Below the pieces are notes generated by a model that saw nothing but the letters and a program-made list of their open reading frames with translations, searched no databases and was not told where the DNA came from. Below are positions 38,286-47,340 of a stretch of 64,000 nucleotides of DNA, one piece after another. The stretch lies in NCBI GenBank assembly GCA_965204775.1, contig CBDBFH010000019.1, positions 62,001 through 126,000 on the forward strand. Reading direction: 5' to 3'. This stretch comes from CBDBFH01 sp965204775. GTDB taxonomy: Bacteria > Pseudomonadota > Alphaproteobacteria > JAPOUT01 > G958296285. Each line of letters starts with the position of its first letter. Position 1 is the first letter of the stretch. The translations under genes were made by a program, and so were the position numbers.

Positions 38286-38936
38286 ATGCAGTTTTTCCTG
38301 GACAGCGCCGATTGGGAAGAGATCGCCGCTTTGGCCAAGAGCGGCCTGATCGACGGGGTGACGACCAATCCCTCGCTGATTGCGCGTAGCGGGGAGAAGC
38401 TGGTTGCGGTTCTGGAGAAAATCTGTGCGAGCGTTTCCGGCCCGGTCAGCGCCGAGGTGACCGCGACGGACCGGCAGGAGATGGTCCGGCAAGGTGAGAA
38501 ACTGGCGGCGATTGCCGGCAATATTGTGATCAAACTTCCTTTGACCGAAGCGGGTCTGGCGGCTTCGCGGGTTTTACGGGGCAAGGGTCATGCGGTTAAT
38601 GTGACGCTGTGCTTTTCGGCGGCGCAGGCGTTGCTGGCGGCGAAGGCGGGGGCGTCTTTTGTTTCGCCCTTTATCGGGCGGCTGGACGATGCCGGGGAGC
38701 GGGGCATGGATGTGATTCGGGACATGCGGCGGATTTTCCAAAATTACCGGCTGGAGACGAAGATTCTGGCCGCCTCGATTCGCTCGGTGGATCACGTTCG
38801 GGAGGCGGCTCTGGCCGGGGCGGATTGCGCGACCTTGCCGCCGGCGGTTTTTCGCGCCTGCTTTCGCCATCCTCTGACCGACACCGGGCTGGCCGCCTTT
38901 CTGGCCGACTGGAAGAAGACCGGGCAGGTCATATGA
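38286..38936 (+). CDS. fsa: Fructose-6-phosphate aldolase / small transaldolase
   Basis: A 216-residue class I aldolase of the short transaldolase group (FSA/TalC). MQFFLDSADWEEI is the family start, GVTTNPSLIARSG near 23-35 is a signature, NIVIKLPLT near 79 holds the Schiff-base lysine, and ILAASIRSVDHVREAALAGAD near 160-180 follows. The family includes transaldolases and fructose-6-phosphate aldolases; sequence alone does not separate them here. The ATG at 38286 follows a GGGGAGGCGGAG site. A 10-bp direct repeat (CATAGTAGGC) lies just upstream at about 38245-38270. Confidence 0.92.
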   Translation: MQFFLDSADWEEIAALAKSGLIDGVTTNPSLIARSGEKLVAVLEKICASVSGPVSAEVTATDRQEMVRQGEKLAAIAGNIVIKLPLTEAGLAASRVLRGKGHAVNVTLCFSAAQALLAAKAGASFVSPFIGRLDDAGERGMDVIRDMRRIFQNYRLETKILAASIRSVDHVREAALAGADCATLPPAVFRACFRHPLTDTGLAAFLADWKKTGQVI

Positions 38937-38966
38937 TGCGCTGTGTTTTTTTATGAACGCGGCCTT

Positions 38967-39905
38967 ATGAGCGGGGGCAAGCGCGCAGATGCATTGGGCG
39001 CGCAGCGGGCCGGCTGGCTGGACCAGCTGGCCGGCGAGCAGCGCAGGGCGGCGGCGACGTGCACGGCCTATGGCCGGGATCTGGACCGGTTTTTGGATTT
39101 TCTGGCCGACCATCTGGGGCGGCGGGCTTCGCTGGCGGATTTGCGCGATCTGGCGCCGGCTGATTTTCGCGCCTTTCTGGCGGCGCGGGCGCGGGCCGGG
39201 GTGAAGGGCGCGACGCTGGCCCGGACGCTTGCTGCGCTTCGCAGTTTCTACCGCTATCTGAAGCGGGCGGGGGCGGGGGATGATTCGGTTTTGAGCATGA
39301 TCGCAACGCCCCGGCGCAAGGCGCGCCTGCCCCGGGCGCTGAGCGAGGCGGGGGCGCTGCGTCTGGTCGAGGAAGCCGGGGGCGGGGCGGGGGCAGCCTG
39401 GCAGCGGGCGCGCGATCATGCCCTGCTGGGGGTGCTGTATGGCTGCGGGCTTCGGATCAGCGAGGCGCTGGGGCTGGAGGCCGAGGCGGCGCGCGCCGAT
39501 CTGCTGCGGATCACCGGCAAGGGCGGGCGCACCCGCCTGGTTCCGGTTTTGCCGGTCGTCCGCCGGGCGCTGGGCGATTATCTCCGGCTTTGCCCGTTTG
39601 ATCTGGCGGCGGGGGGTCCGCTGTTTGTCAGCGCCCGCGGGACGCGTCTGGGGGCGCGGCGGGTGCAAAAACTGACCGCAACGCTGCGCCGCCGCCTGGG
39701 GCTTCCGGAAAGCGCCACGCCCCATGCTTTGCGGCACAGTTTCGCCACGCATCTTCTTGCGCATGGCGGCGATTTGCGCGTGATTCAGGATTTGCTGGGC
39801 CATGCCTCGCTGTCGACCACGCAGATTTACACCAAAGTCGACTCCGAACAGATGCTGGCGGCCTATGCGCAGGCGCATCCGCGGGCGAAGGCGGGGCGGT
39901 CATGA
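38967..39905 (+). CDS. xerC: Tyrosine recombinase XerC-like
   Basis: A 312-residue tyrosine recombinase. An N-terminal SAM-like domain (AYGRDLDRFLDFLADHL, about 30-105) is followed by the catalytic domain with Arg in GLRISEALGL near 160, HALRHSFATHLL near 252, LLGHASLSTTQIYTKV near 275-290 with the nucleophilic Tyr. Length and motifs fit the chromosome dimer resolution protein XerC rather than an island integrase. The ATG at 38967 is chosen over an upstream GTG at 38943. The stop overlaps the next gene by 4 nt. Confidence 0.92.
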   Translation: MSGGKRADALGAQRAGWLDQLAGEQRRAAATCTAYGRDLDRFLDFLADHLGRRASLADLRDLAPADFRAFLAARARAGVKGATLARTLAALRSFYRYLKRAGAGDDSVLSMIATPRRKARLPRALSEAGALRLVEEAGGGAGAAWQRARDHALLGVLYGCGLRISEALGLEAEAARADLLRITGKGGRTRLVPVLPVVRRALGDYLRLCPFDLAAGGPLFVSARGTRLGARRVQKLTATLRRRLGLPESATPHALRHSFATHLLAHGGDLRVIQDLLGHASLSTTQIYTKVDSEQMLAAYAQAHPRAKAGRS

Positions 39906-41569
39906 AGCATGCCGACAGTTTGTCGCGGCGGCGGCGCTTGCGCTTCTGGGGCTGGGGCTATGAGGATGAAGCGCTCTTGCCGGAAGAGGCTGAGGCGATT
40001 CGCAAATCGGCGGCGCGGCGCTTTGGACGGAGCCCGCGCGAGATTGCCCCGCCGCGGGCGGCGGAGATCGAATTGCGCGCGCCGCGGATTGCCCCGCCCG
40101 CGGCGCTGGCCGGGTTTTTATCCGCCAGCGCCTATGACCGGCTGACGCATAGTTATGGCAAATCTTATCCTGACCTTTTGCGGATGTTCCTGCGCGAGGT
40201 TCCCCATCCGCCGGACTGGGTGGCCTTTCCGCGCAGCGAGGAGGAGATTGCCCGGCTTCTGGACTGGGCGCAGGCGGCGGGGGTTGCGGTGATTCCGTTT
40301 GGGGGCGGCTCCAGCGTGGCGGGCGGCGTTGAGCCGGATGTGGGGGCGGATTATGCCGGGGCGGTTTCGCTGGATTTGCAATATCTGTGCCGGGTTCTGG
40401 AAATCGACTCGTCCAGCCGGGCGGCGCTGATTGAAGCCGGGGCGCTGGGTCCGGAGATCGAAGAGGCGCTGCGCCCGCACGGGCTGACGCTGCGGCATTT
40501 TCCGCAAAGTTTTCAGCTTTCGACGCTGGGCGGCTGGATTGCGACTCGCTCCGGCGGTCATTACGCTTCGGTCTATACGCATATCGACGATTTTGTGGAA
40601 TCGGTTCGGGCGCTCTCGCCGGGGGGTGTGATGGAAAGCCGCCGGCTGCCGGGATCGGGGGCGGGGCCTTCGCCCGACCGGATGCTGATCGGCTCGGAAG
40701 GAACCCTGGGGGTGATCACCCGCGCCTGGATGCGGCTGCAGGCCCGGCCCCGTTTTCGGGCGGGGGCGGGGGTTGCGTTTGCCGGAATGGAGGCGGGCGC
40801 GGGCGCGGTGCGGGCGCTGTCGCAATCGGGGCTGTTCCCGGCCAATTGCCGGCTGCTGGATCCGGCGGAAGTTGCGGCCAACCGGTTGAGCGCGGGCGGC
40901 GCGGCGCTTTTGGTTCTGGGCTTTGAATCCGCCGATCACGACCCGTCAGCCAAACTGGCGCGGGCGCTGGAGATTGCCGCCGATCACGGCGGGCGGGCCG
41001 GCAAGAACGGCGCGGGGCCGGGCGGGGCGGCGGGGGCATGGCGGACGGCCTTTTTGCGCATGCCCTATTACCGCAATCTGGCGACGGGGCTGGGCCTGAT
41101 CAATGACACATTCGAGTCGGCGGTCACCTGGGACAAATTCGACGCCTTCTACGCCGGGGTGCGCGAGAAAATGGGCGCGGTGCTGGAGGAGGTCTGCGGC
41201 GCGCCGGTCGAGATTTCGTGCCGCTTCACCCATATCTATCCGGACGGGCCGGCGCCCTATTTTTCCTTCACCGCGCCGGGCGGCGCGGACGGCGATCTGC
41301 GCGCGGCGCTGGCGCGCTGGCGCGAGATCAAGCAGGCCGCCAATGAGGTGATGGTCGGACTGGGCGGCACGATCACGCATCATCATGCGGTCGGGCGCGA
41401 TCATCGTTCGGGCTATGACGCGCAGGCTCCGGCGCTGTTTCGCCGGGCGCTGGCCGCCGCCAAAAGCGCGCTGGACCCGCAGGGCATTCTCAATCCCGGC
41501 GCGCTGATTGATCCGCAGGGAAAAACGCTTTCTCCGGCAGGGGTGATGAAAGAGCCGCCGGGCGGCTGA
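39902..41569 (+). CDS. FAD-binding oxidoreductase resembling alkyl-DHAP synthase
   Basis: A 555-residue flavoprotein of the vanillyl-alcohol oxidase fold. The N-terminus RLRFWGWGYEDE (about 12-23) and the C-terminal GGTITHHHAVGRDHRSGYD (about 483-501, with a His triplet) are features of the alkyldihydroxyacetonephosphate synthase branch. The FAD domain contains VAVIPFGGGSSVAGGVEP near 128-145, and SEGTLGVITRAWMRL near 263. In eukaryotes the family makes the ether bond of ether lipids; bacterial relatives are mostly uncharacterised and could be other FAD oxidases. It overlaps xerC by 4 nt. No obvious lipid gene is next to it. Confidence 0.85.
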   Translation: MKHADSLSRRRRLRFWGWGYEDEALLPEEAEAIRKSAARRFGRSPREIAPPRAAEIELRAPRIAPPAALAGFLSASAYDRLTHSYGKSYPDLLRMFLREVPHPPDWVAFPRSEEEIARLLDWAQAAGVAVIPFGGGSSVAGGVEPDVGADYAGAVSLDLQYLCRVLEIDSSSRAALIEAGALGPEIEEALRPHGLTLRHFPQSFQLSTLGGWIATRSGGHYASVYTHIDDFVESVRALSPGGVMESRRLPGSGAGPSPDRMLIGSEGTLGVITRAWMRLQARPRFRAGAGVAFAGMEAGAGAVRALSQSGLFPANCRLLDPAEVAANRLSAGGAALLVLGFESADHDPSAKLARALEIAADHGGRAGKNGAGPGGAAGAWRTAFLRMPYYRNLATGLGLINDTFESAVTWDKFDAFYAGVREKMGAVLEEVCGAPVEISCRFTHIYPDGPAPYFSFTAPGGADGDLRAALARWREIKQAANEVMVGLGGTITHHHAVGRDHRSGYDAQAPALFRRALAAAKSALDPQGILNPGALIDPQGKTLSPAGVMKEPPGG

Positions 41570-41588
41570 CCCGCGCCCGCCGCCGGCG

Positions 41589-42995
41589 TCACATATGGAT
41601 GGCGTGTCCGGCGACGTTGAGGGCGGCTTCCTTCATCGCCTCGCTCAAGGTGGGATGGGCATGGGCGATCCGGGCGATATCCTCGGCGCTGCCGCCGAAG
41701 GCGAGCGCCGCGACCGCCTCGGCGATCATCGCCCCGGCTTCGGCCCCCAGAATATGGACGCCCAGAATGCGGTCGGTCTGCCGGTCGGCGAGAATCTTGA
41801 CGAAGCCCTCCGGGGTGCGGTTGACCCGGGCGCGGCCATTGGCGGTGAAGGGAAATTTGCCGGTCCGGTAGGGGCGGCGGCTGTTTTTGACGTCCTCCTC
41901 GGTCTGGCCGACGGCGGCGGCTTCGGGCTGGGTGTAGACGACGCCGGGAATGGCCTGATAATCGACCTGCGATTTTTGCCCGGCGAGGGATTCGGCCAGC
42001 GCGGCGCCTTCTTCCGAGGCCTTGTGGGCGAGCTGCGCGCCGCCGCGCACATCGCCGATCGCATAGAGGCCGGGGCAGGCGGTGGCGAAATCCGGCCCGG
42101 TCTGGATGAAGCCCTGGGGGGAAAATGCCACGCCCACCTCTTCCAGGCCCAGGTCGCGGCTGCACGGACTGCGCCCGGCGGCGACCAGAACCGCATCGCC
42201 GGTGAGGGTTTGGGTTTCGCCGTCCGCCGTGGCGATGGCGAGTTCGACCTCGCCGCCGCTGCGCCGGGCGCGGGCGACTTTCGCGCCCAGTTTGAAGACC
42301 AGCCCCTGCCGGGCGAGGAGGCGTTGAAACTGGCGGGCGAGTTCGCCGTCCATGCCCGGGGCAATGCGCTTTTCCATTTCGACGATGATGGTCTCCGCCC
42401 CCAGCCGCTGCCAGACCGAACCCAGTTCGAGGCCGATATAGCCCGCCCCGATCACCAACAGGCGCCGGGGGACGCGGGGCAGGGAAAGCGCGCCGGTCGA
42501 GGACAGGACGGTCTCTTCGTCGATCTCCAGTCCGGGGGCCGGGATGGCGGCGGGGCGCGCGCCGGTGGCGATGACGATTCGGCGCGCGGAAATGCGGCGG
42601 GTTTGTTTGCCGCCCTGGCCGATCTCGATCTGGCCGGGCGCGGCCAGCCGGGCGCGGGCGGCGATATATTCGACCTGATTTTTTTTGAGCAGAAAGCCGA
42701 CGCCTTTGGTGTTGGCGGCGACCGCTTCGGCTTTATAGGCCATCATCGCGGCCAGATCGAGGCGAGGCGGCCCCTGAACGATTCCCAGATCGTCCAGACA
42801 GCCGGCCTGGGCATAAAGATGGGAGGCATGGAGGAGCGCCTTGGAGGGAATGCAGCCGACCCGCAGGCAGGTTCCGCCCGGCTGTTCGGCCTGGTCGATG
42901 CACACGACGCGCTGGCCGAGCTGGGCGGCGCGGATCGCGCAGACATAGCCGCCGGGCCCGGCGCCGATCACGGCGAGGTCGAAGGAGGGCTGCAT
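41589..42995 (-). CDS. lpd: Dihydrolipoamide dehydrogenase (E3)
   Basis: FAD disulfide oxidoreductase that reoxidises lipoyl groups, 468 residues. It has the FAD Rossmann motif VIGAGPGGYVCA near 9-20, the redox pair GGTCLRVGCIPSK near 40-52, the NAD motif VIGAGYIGLELGSVW near 182, AIGDVRGGAQLAHKASEEG near 315, and the HAHPTLSEA end with the active-site His. It lies 22 bases downstream of odhB and should belong to the 2-oxoglutarate dehydrogenase operon. As no other E3 is seen, it probably also serves the pyruvate complex at 23800-27048. Confidence 0.96.
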   Translation of the reverse strand: MQPSFDLAVIGAGPGGYVCAIRAAQLGQRVVCIDQAEQPGGTCLRVGCIPSKALLHASHLYAQAGCLDDLGIVQGPPRLDLAAMMAYKAEAVAANTKGVGFLLKKNQVEYIAARARLAAPGQIEIGQGGKQTRRISARRIVIATGARPAAIPAPGLEIDEETVLSSTGALSLPRVPRRLLVIGAGYIGLELGSVWQRLGAETIIVEMEKRIAPGMDGELARQFQRLLARQGLVFKLGAKVARARRSGGEVELAIATADGETQTLTGDAVLVAAGRSPCSRDLGLEEVGVAFSPQGFIQTGPDFATACPGLYAIGDVRGGAQLAHKASEEGAALAESLAGQKSQVDYQAIPGVVYTQPEAAAVGQTEEDVKNSRRPYRTGKFPFTANGRARVNRTPEGFVKILADRQTDRILGVHILGAEAGAMIAEAVAALAFGGSAEDIARIAHAHPTLSEAMKEAALNVAGHAIHM

Positions 42996-43017
42996 GGCGG
43001 ACCGGCTCTTGCGCCGC

Positions 43018-44361
43018 CTAGAGGGAGACCAGCAGCCGTTCCGGCCGCTCGATCATCTCTTTGACCCGGACCAGAAAGGTGACCGCGCCCCGCCCGTCGA
43101 CGATGCGGTGGTCATAGGTCAAGGCGAGATACATCATCGGGCGGATGCAGATTTCGCCCGCGGCGGCGACCGGGCGCTCTTCGATCTTGTGCATGCCGAG
43201 CACGCCCGACTGGGGGGCGTTGAGAATCGGGGTCGAGAGCAACGAGCCATAGACTCCGCCATTGGAGATGGTGAAGGTGCCGCCCTGCAGGGCGGCAAGC
43301 GACAGGGTTCCGTCTTTGACGGCCTGGGCATATTCGGCGATTTTCTTTTCGATTTCAGCGAGGGAAAGCGTCTGCGCCTCATGCAGGACGGGGACGACCA
43401 GCCCGCGTTCGCCGCCGACCGCGATGCCGATATTGCAGTAGTCCCGGTAGAGGATGGCCTCGCCGTCGATCTGGGCGTTGAGTTCGGGGATTTCGCGCAA
43501 AGCGGCGATGCAGGCTTTGACGAAAAAACTCATATAGCCCAGCCGCACGCCGTGGCGGGTCTGGAAGGCCTCTTTCGCCTCCCGGCGCAGACGGATCAGC
43601 GCGCTCATATCGGCTTCGTTGAAGGTGGTGAGCATGGCGGCGGTGTTTTGGGCCTGCTTGAGGCGGCGAGCGATGGTCTGGCGCAGGCGGGACATCGCCA
43701 CCCGCTTCTCGCCCGGGCGCGGGGCGGGCGGCGGCGCGGGGCGGGCGGCGGGGGCTTCCGGGGCGAGGGTTTCGGGTTCGACCGGGGCTTTTTCGATCGC
43801 GCCGATGGCGGCAAGGACATCGCCCTTGAGCAGACGCCCGCCGGGGCCGGAAGGCGTGATCCGCCCCGGCTCCAGTTCATGCTCGGCGACGAGTTTGCGC
43901 ACCGCCGGTGAAAGCGGCCCAGGGCCGGGCGGCGGCCCGCCTCCGGGCGGTGGTCCGGCGGCGGACTGCGCTTCGGAAGGGGCGGCCGACGGCAGAGAGG
44001 CCGAGTCCGGCTCAGCCGAGTCCGGCGAAACCGGTTCCGGCGCAACCGGTTCCGGCATGGCTGAGTCCGCAGAAACCGCGTCCGCCGGGGGGGTGTGCGG
44101 GGTTGCGGCCTCGCTCTGCCCCGGGCCGATTCGGCCCAGCAGCGCGCCGACTTCGACCGCCGCGCCGGCCTCGCAAAGGATTTCGGCGAGAACGCCGGAA
44201 GCCGGGGCGGGGACTTCGACGGTCACCTTGTCGGTCTCCAATTCGACGACCGGCTCGTCGGCGGCAATCGGATCGCCGGGCTTTTTCAGCCAGGCGGCGA
44301 TGGTCGCCTCGGTGATCGACTCGCCCAGCTGGGGGACGCGGATTTCGGCGGGTGCGGACAT
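43018..44361 (-). CDS. odhB: 2-oxoglutarate dehydrogenase E2 (dihydrolipoamide succinyltransferase)
   Basis: A 447-residue E2. The lipoyl domain is at 1-78 with lysine in ELETDKVTVEV near 44. A long linker (about 80-155) contains six 5-residue repeats of the type PEPVA/PDSAE followed by a Gly/Pro run (PPPGGGPPPGPGP). Then come the subunit-binding domain (RKLVAEHELEPGRITPSG near 160) and the catalytic core ending in YDHRIVDGRGAV near 415. The ATG at 44361 starts one base after the odhA stop. The linker is encoded by tandem 15-bp units, so it is likely variable in length between strains. Confidence 0.95.
   Translation of the reverse strand: MSAPAEIRVPQLGESITEATIAAWLKKPGDPIAADEPVVELETDKVTVEVPAPASGVLAEILCEAGAAVEVGALLGRIGPGQSEAATPHTPPADAVSADSAMPEPVAPEPVSPDSAEPDSASLPSAAPSEAQSAAGPPPGGGPPPGPGPLSPAVRKLVAEHELEPGRITPSGPGGRLLKGDVLAAIGAIEKAPVEPETLAPEAPAARPAPPPAPRPGEKRVAMSRLRQTIARRLKQAQNTAAMLTTFNEADMSALIRLRREAKEAFQTRHGVRLGYMSFFVKACIAALREIPELNAQIDGEAILYRDYCNIGIAVGGERGLVVPVLHEAQTLSLAEIEKKIAEYAQAVKDGTLSLAALQGGTFTISNGGVYGSLLSTPILNAPQSGVLGMHKIEERPVAAAGEICIRPMMYLALTYDHRIVDGRGAVTFLVRVKEMIERPERLLVSL
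44000..44089. repeat. Six 15-bp units in the odhB linker
   Basis: Units start at 44000, 44015, 44030, 44045, 44060 and 44075; a representative unit is ACCGGTTCCGGCGCA. On the coding strand each gives a pentapeptide such as APEPV or SPDSA. They form the flexible linker behind the lipoyl domain of E2. Confidence 0.85.
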
Positions 44362-44362
44362 A

Positions 44363-47311
44363 TCAGGCGGCGGCATCGTCCCCGGCGCTGGAAGCGAAGG
44401 TCTTGCGGCTCTTTTTGCCGACAAGGGCGCGGGTGATCAAGTCTTCCGTTTCGCGCAGATGCTTGGCGGCGAAGCCGGTGGCGGTGGCGGCGCTGGCCGG
44501 GCGTCCGGCGTAGACGGCGCGGGCGGCGGGGCGTCCGGCGAGTTTGAGGGTCTCTTCGATGCGGGGATTGACGAAGTCCCACGCCCCCATATTGCGGGGT
44601 TCTTCCTGACACCAGATCAGCCGGGCATGGGGGAAGCGCCGGAGTTCGGCGGCGAGGGCCTTGAAGGGGAAGGGATAGAATTGCTCAAGGCGGATCAGGC
44701 CGACATGGGCGAGGCGGTCGCGGTCGCGGCGGGCGGCGAGATCGTAATAGACCTTGCCCGAGCACAGGACGAGGCGGCGAATCTCGCGCGGGCGGGCCTG
44801 CGCCAGGCCGGGGTCGGGCACGACGCGGTGGAAGGAGCTGGCCGAGCGCAGCGCATCGAGGCTGGAGCGGCATGCTTTGTGGCGCAGGAGCGATTTCGGA
44901 GTCATCACGATCAGGGGCTTGCGGAAATTGCGGTGCAGCTGGCGGCGCAGGATATGGAAATAATTGGCCGGGGTGGTGCAATTGGCGACCTGCAGATTGT
45001 CTTCGGCGCACAGCTGGAGGAAGCGCTCGAGGCGGGCGGAGGAATGCTCCGGCCCCTGCCCTTCATAGCCGTGGGGCAGGAGCATGACCAGTCCGCTCAT
45101 CCGCAGCCATTTGCGCTCGCCGCTGGAGATGAACTGGTCGATGATGGTCTGGGCGTTGTTGGCGAAGTCGCCAAACTGGGCCTCCCAGAGGACGAGGGCA
45201 TTGGGTTCGGCCAGGCTGTAGCCATATTCGAAGCCCAGGACGGCCTCTTCGGAGAGCATTGAGTTGACGACTTCGTAGCGCGCCTGGGCCGGGGAGAGGT
45301 GATTGAGGGGGGTGCAGGCTTCTTCGCTGTCCTGATCGAAGAGAACCGAGTGGCGCTGGGAGAAGGTTCCGCGCTCGGAATCCTGCCCGACGAGGCGGAC
45401 GGGGTATCCCTCGTCGAGCAGGCTGGCGAAGGCGAGCATTTCGGCGGTGGCCCAGTCGATTCCCTCTCCGGCGGTGATCTGTTCGCGGCGGCGCTGGAGG
45501 AGGCGGCCCACGGTGGGGTGAATCTTGAAGCCTTCGGGGACGGCGCAGGCGGCCAGGCCCAGTTTGCGCAGGCGGGCGGCGCGCACCCCGGTCTGTCCGC
45601 GGCGGACGGTTCCGCTGGCCCGCTCCAGCCCGGACCAGCGCCCGTCGAGCCAGTCGGCGCGGGCGGGCCGCCAGCTGGCGGCGTTCTGGAAGGCGGAGTC
45701 CAGCCGGGCGCGGAACTGGTCTTTGCGCGCCTGAATCTCCTCGCGGCTGACGATGCTGCGCTGCCGCAATTTCTCTCCATAGGTTTCGACCACCGAGGGA
45801 TGGGATTTGATTTTTTTATACATCCGGGGCTGGGTGAACATGGGCTCATCGGCCTCATTGTGTCCGAAGCGGCGATAGCAGATCAGGTCGATGACCACCG
45901 GCTTGGCGAAGGCGGCGCGGAAGGTGGCGGCCAGCCGGGCGGCGCGCCAGACGGCGGAGGGATCGTCGCCGTTGACATGGAAGATCGGGGCCTGAACCAT
46001 CTTGGCGACGTCGGAGGGATAAGGCGAGGAGCGCGCCCAGCCCGGCGCAGTGGTGAAGCCGATCTGATTGTTGACGATCAGATGGATGGCGCCGCCGGAG
46101 CGGTGGCCCCTGAGGGCGGAGAGGCCGAAACATTCGGCGACGACTCCCTGCCCGGCGAAGGCGGCGTCGCCATGGAGGAGAACCGGCAAGACGGCGGTGC
46201 GGGCCGCATCGCCTTTCTGATCCTGCTTGGCGCGGGCCTTGCCGAGGACGACCGGATTGACGCTTTCCAGATGGGAGGGGTTGGCGACCAGCGAGAGATG
46301 GACCCGGCGTCCACCGAATTCGCGGTTGGCGGTCGCGCCCAGATGATATTTGACGTCGCCCGATCCTTCGACCTCCTCCTCGGAGGCCGAGCCGCCCTGG
46401 AATTCGTTGAAGATCGCCCGGTAGGGCTTGCCGACGATATGGGTCAGGACATTGAGCCGGCCGCGATGGGGCATGCCCAGCACGACTTCCTCGACGCCCA
46501 GTTCGGCCGAAGCCTTGATGATCGCCTGCAGGGCGGGGATCACGCTTTCCGCCCCGTCCAGGCCGAAGCGCTTGGTGCCGGTATATTTGACGGCGAGGAA
46601 TTTCTCGAAGCCCTCAACCTCAATCAGAGTCCAGAGGAGCTGGCGGGCCTGCGCAGCCGACAGCCCGTCCGGCGGCGCGGCCCCCGCCGGACGGCGCGCC
46701 TGATCGGGCACTTCGATGCGCTCCTGCAGCCAGGCTTTTTCCTTCGGGTCGGCAATATGCATGAACTCGACTCCCAGCGTGCCGCAATAGGTGCGGCGGA
46801 GCATGGCGAGAATTTCGTTCACGCTGGCAGATTCCAGCCCCAGCATATGATCGATGAAGATGGGCCGGTCGCGGTCTTGCGGGCCGAAGCCGTAATGGGC
46901 CGGGTCCAGTTCCGGATGCGCCTTGGCCGCCTCCAGTTTGAGCGGGTCCAGATCGGCGGCGAAGTGGCCGCGCACCCGGAAGGCGCGGATCATCATGATC
47001 GCGCGCACCGAATCGGCGGCTGACGAGTCCGGCCCCGTCCGCGCCCCTGCCGCCGGGGCGCGGGCCAGGCCATTGGCCGGGGCGGGGCGGGGCGGGGCAT
47101 CGGGCGTCAGCGCGGTGAAAAGCGCGTGCCAGTCGCCGGGCAGACTCTCTCCGGCCAGATAGCGCCGATGCAGCGCCTCGACCAGACCGGCATTGGCGGC
47201 GTGGAGGAAGCCGGTCGCTTCGAAGATTTTTTCGTCCAGGGGGCGACGCATTGTGTTCTGCGGGGTTTCTTGCCGGGCCTTGCGCAAATCTGTGGCGTGG
47301 GACGCAATCAT
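44363..47311 (-). CDS. odhA: 2-oxoglutarate dehydrogenase E1
   Basis: ThDP-dependent decarboxylase of 2-oxoglutarate, 982 residues. Visible blocks are FLHAANAGLVEALHRRYLAG near 34, VVLGMPHRGRLNVL near 270, HGDAAFAGQGVVAE near 370, the ThDP loop with VNNQIGFTT near 400, DLICYRRFGHNEADEP near 465, and the C-terminal QEEPRNMGAW near 908. I start at the ATG at 47311 because AAGGTGAT lies 5 bases before it; an ATG at 47251 would remove 20 residues and has no clear site. It follows sucD by 29 bases in the sucCD-odhAB-lpd run. Confidence 0.96.
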   Translation of the reverse strand: MIASHATDLRKARQETPQNTMRRPLDEKIFEATGFLHAANAGLVEALHRRYLAGESLPGDWHALFTALTPDAPPRPAPANGLARAPAAGARTGPDSSAADSVRAIMMIRAFRVRGHFAADLDPLKLEAAKAHPELDPAHYGFGPQDRDRPIFIDHMLGLESASVNEILAMLRRTYCGTLGVEFMHIADPKEKAWLQERIEVPDQARRPAGAAPPDGLSAAQARQLLWTLIEVEGFEKFLAVKYTGTKRFGLDGAESVIPALQAIIKASAELGVEEVVLGMPHRGRLNVLTHIVGKPYRAIFNEFQGGSASEEEVEGSGDVKYHLGATANREFGGRRVHLSLVANPSHLESVNPVVLGKARAKQDQKGDAARTAVLPVLLHGDAAFAGQGVVAECFGLSALRGHRSGGAIHLIVNNQIGFTTAPGWARSSPYPSDVAKMVQAPIFHVNGDDPSAVWRAARLAATFRAAFAKPVVIDLICYRRFGHNEADEPMFTQPRMYKKIKSHPSVVETYGEKLRQRSIVSREEIQARKDQFRARLDSAFQNAASWRPARADWLDGRWSGLERASGTVRRGQTGVRAARLRKLGLAACAVPEGFKIHPTVGRLLQRRREQITAGEGIDWATAEMLAFASLLDEGYPVRLVGQDSERGTFSQRHSVLFDQDSEEACTPLNHLSPAQARYEVVNSMLSEEAVLGFEYGYSLAEPNALVLWEAQFGDFANNAQTIIDQFISSGERKWLRMSGLVMLLPHGYEGQGPEHSSARLERFLQLCAEDNLQVANCTTPANYFHILRRQLHRNFRKPLIVMTPKSLLRHKACRSSLDALRSASSFHRVVPDPGLAQARPREIRRLVLCSGKVYYDLAARRDRDRLAHVGLIRLEQFYPFPFKALAAELRRFPHARLIWCQEEPRNMGAWDFVNPRIEETLKLAGRPAARAVYAGRPASAATATGFAAKHLRETEDLITRALVGKKSRKTFASSAGDDAAA

Positions 47312-47340
47312 TCTATCACCTTGTCACGCTCACTCGCCGA

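Noticed and set aside
38967..39905. XerC-like gene considered as an island integrase
   Set aside because: Length, N-terminal domain and catalytic motifs are those of XerC, it overlaps a core-like gene, and no tRNA, repeat or cargo genes are near.
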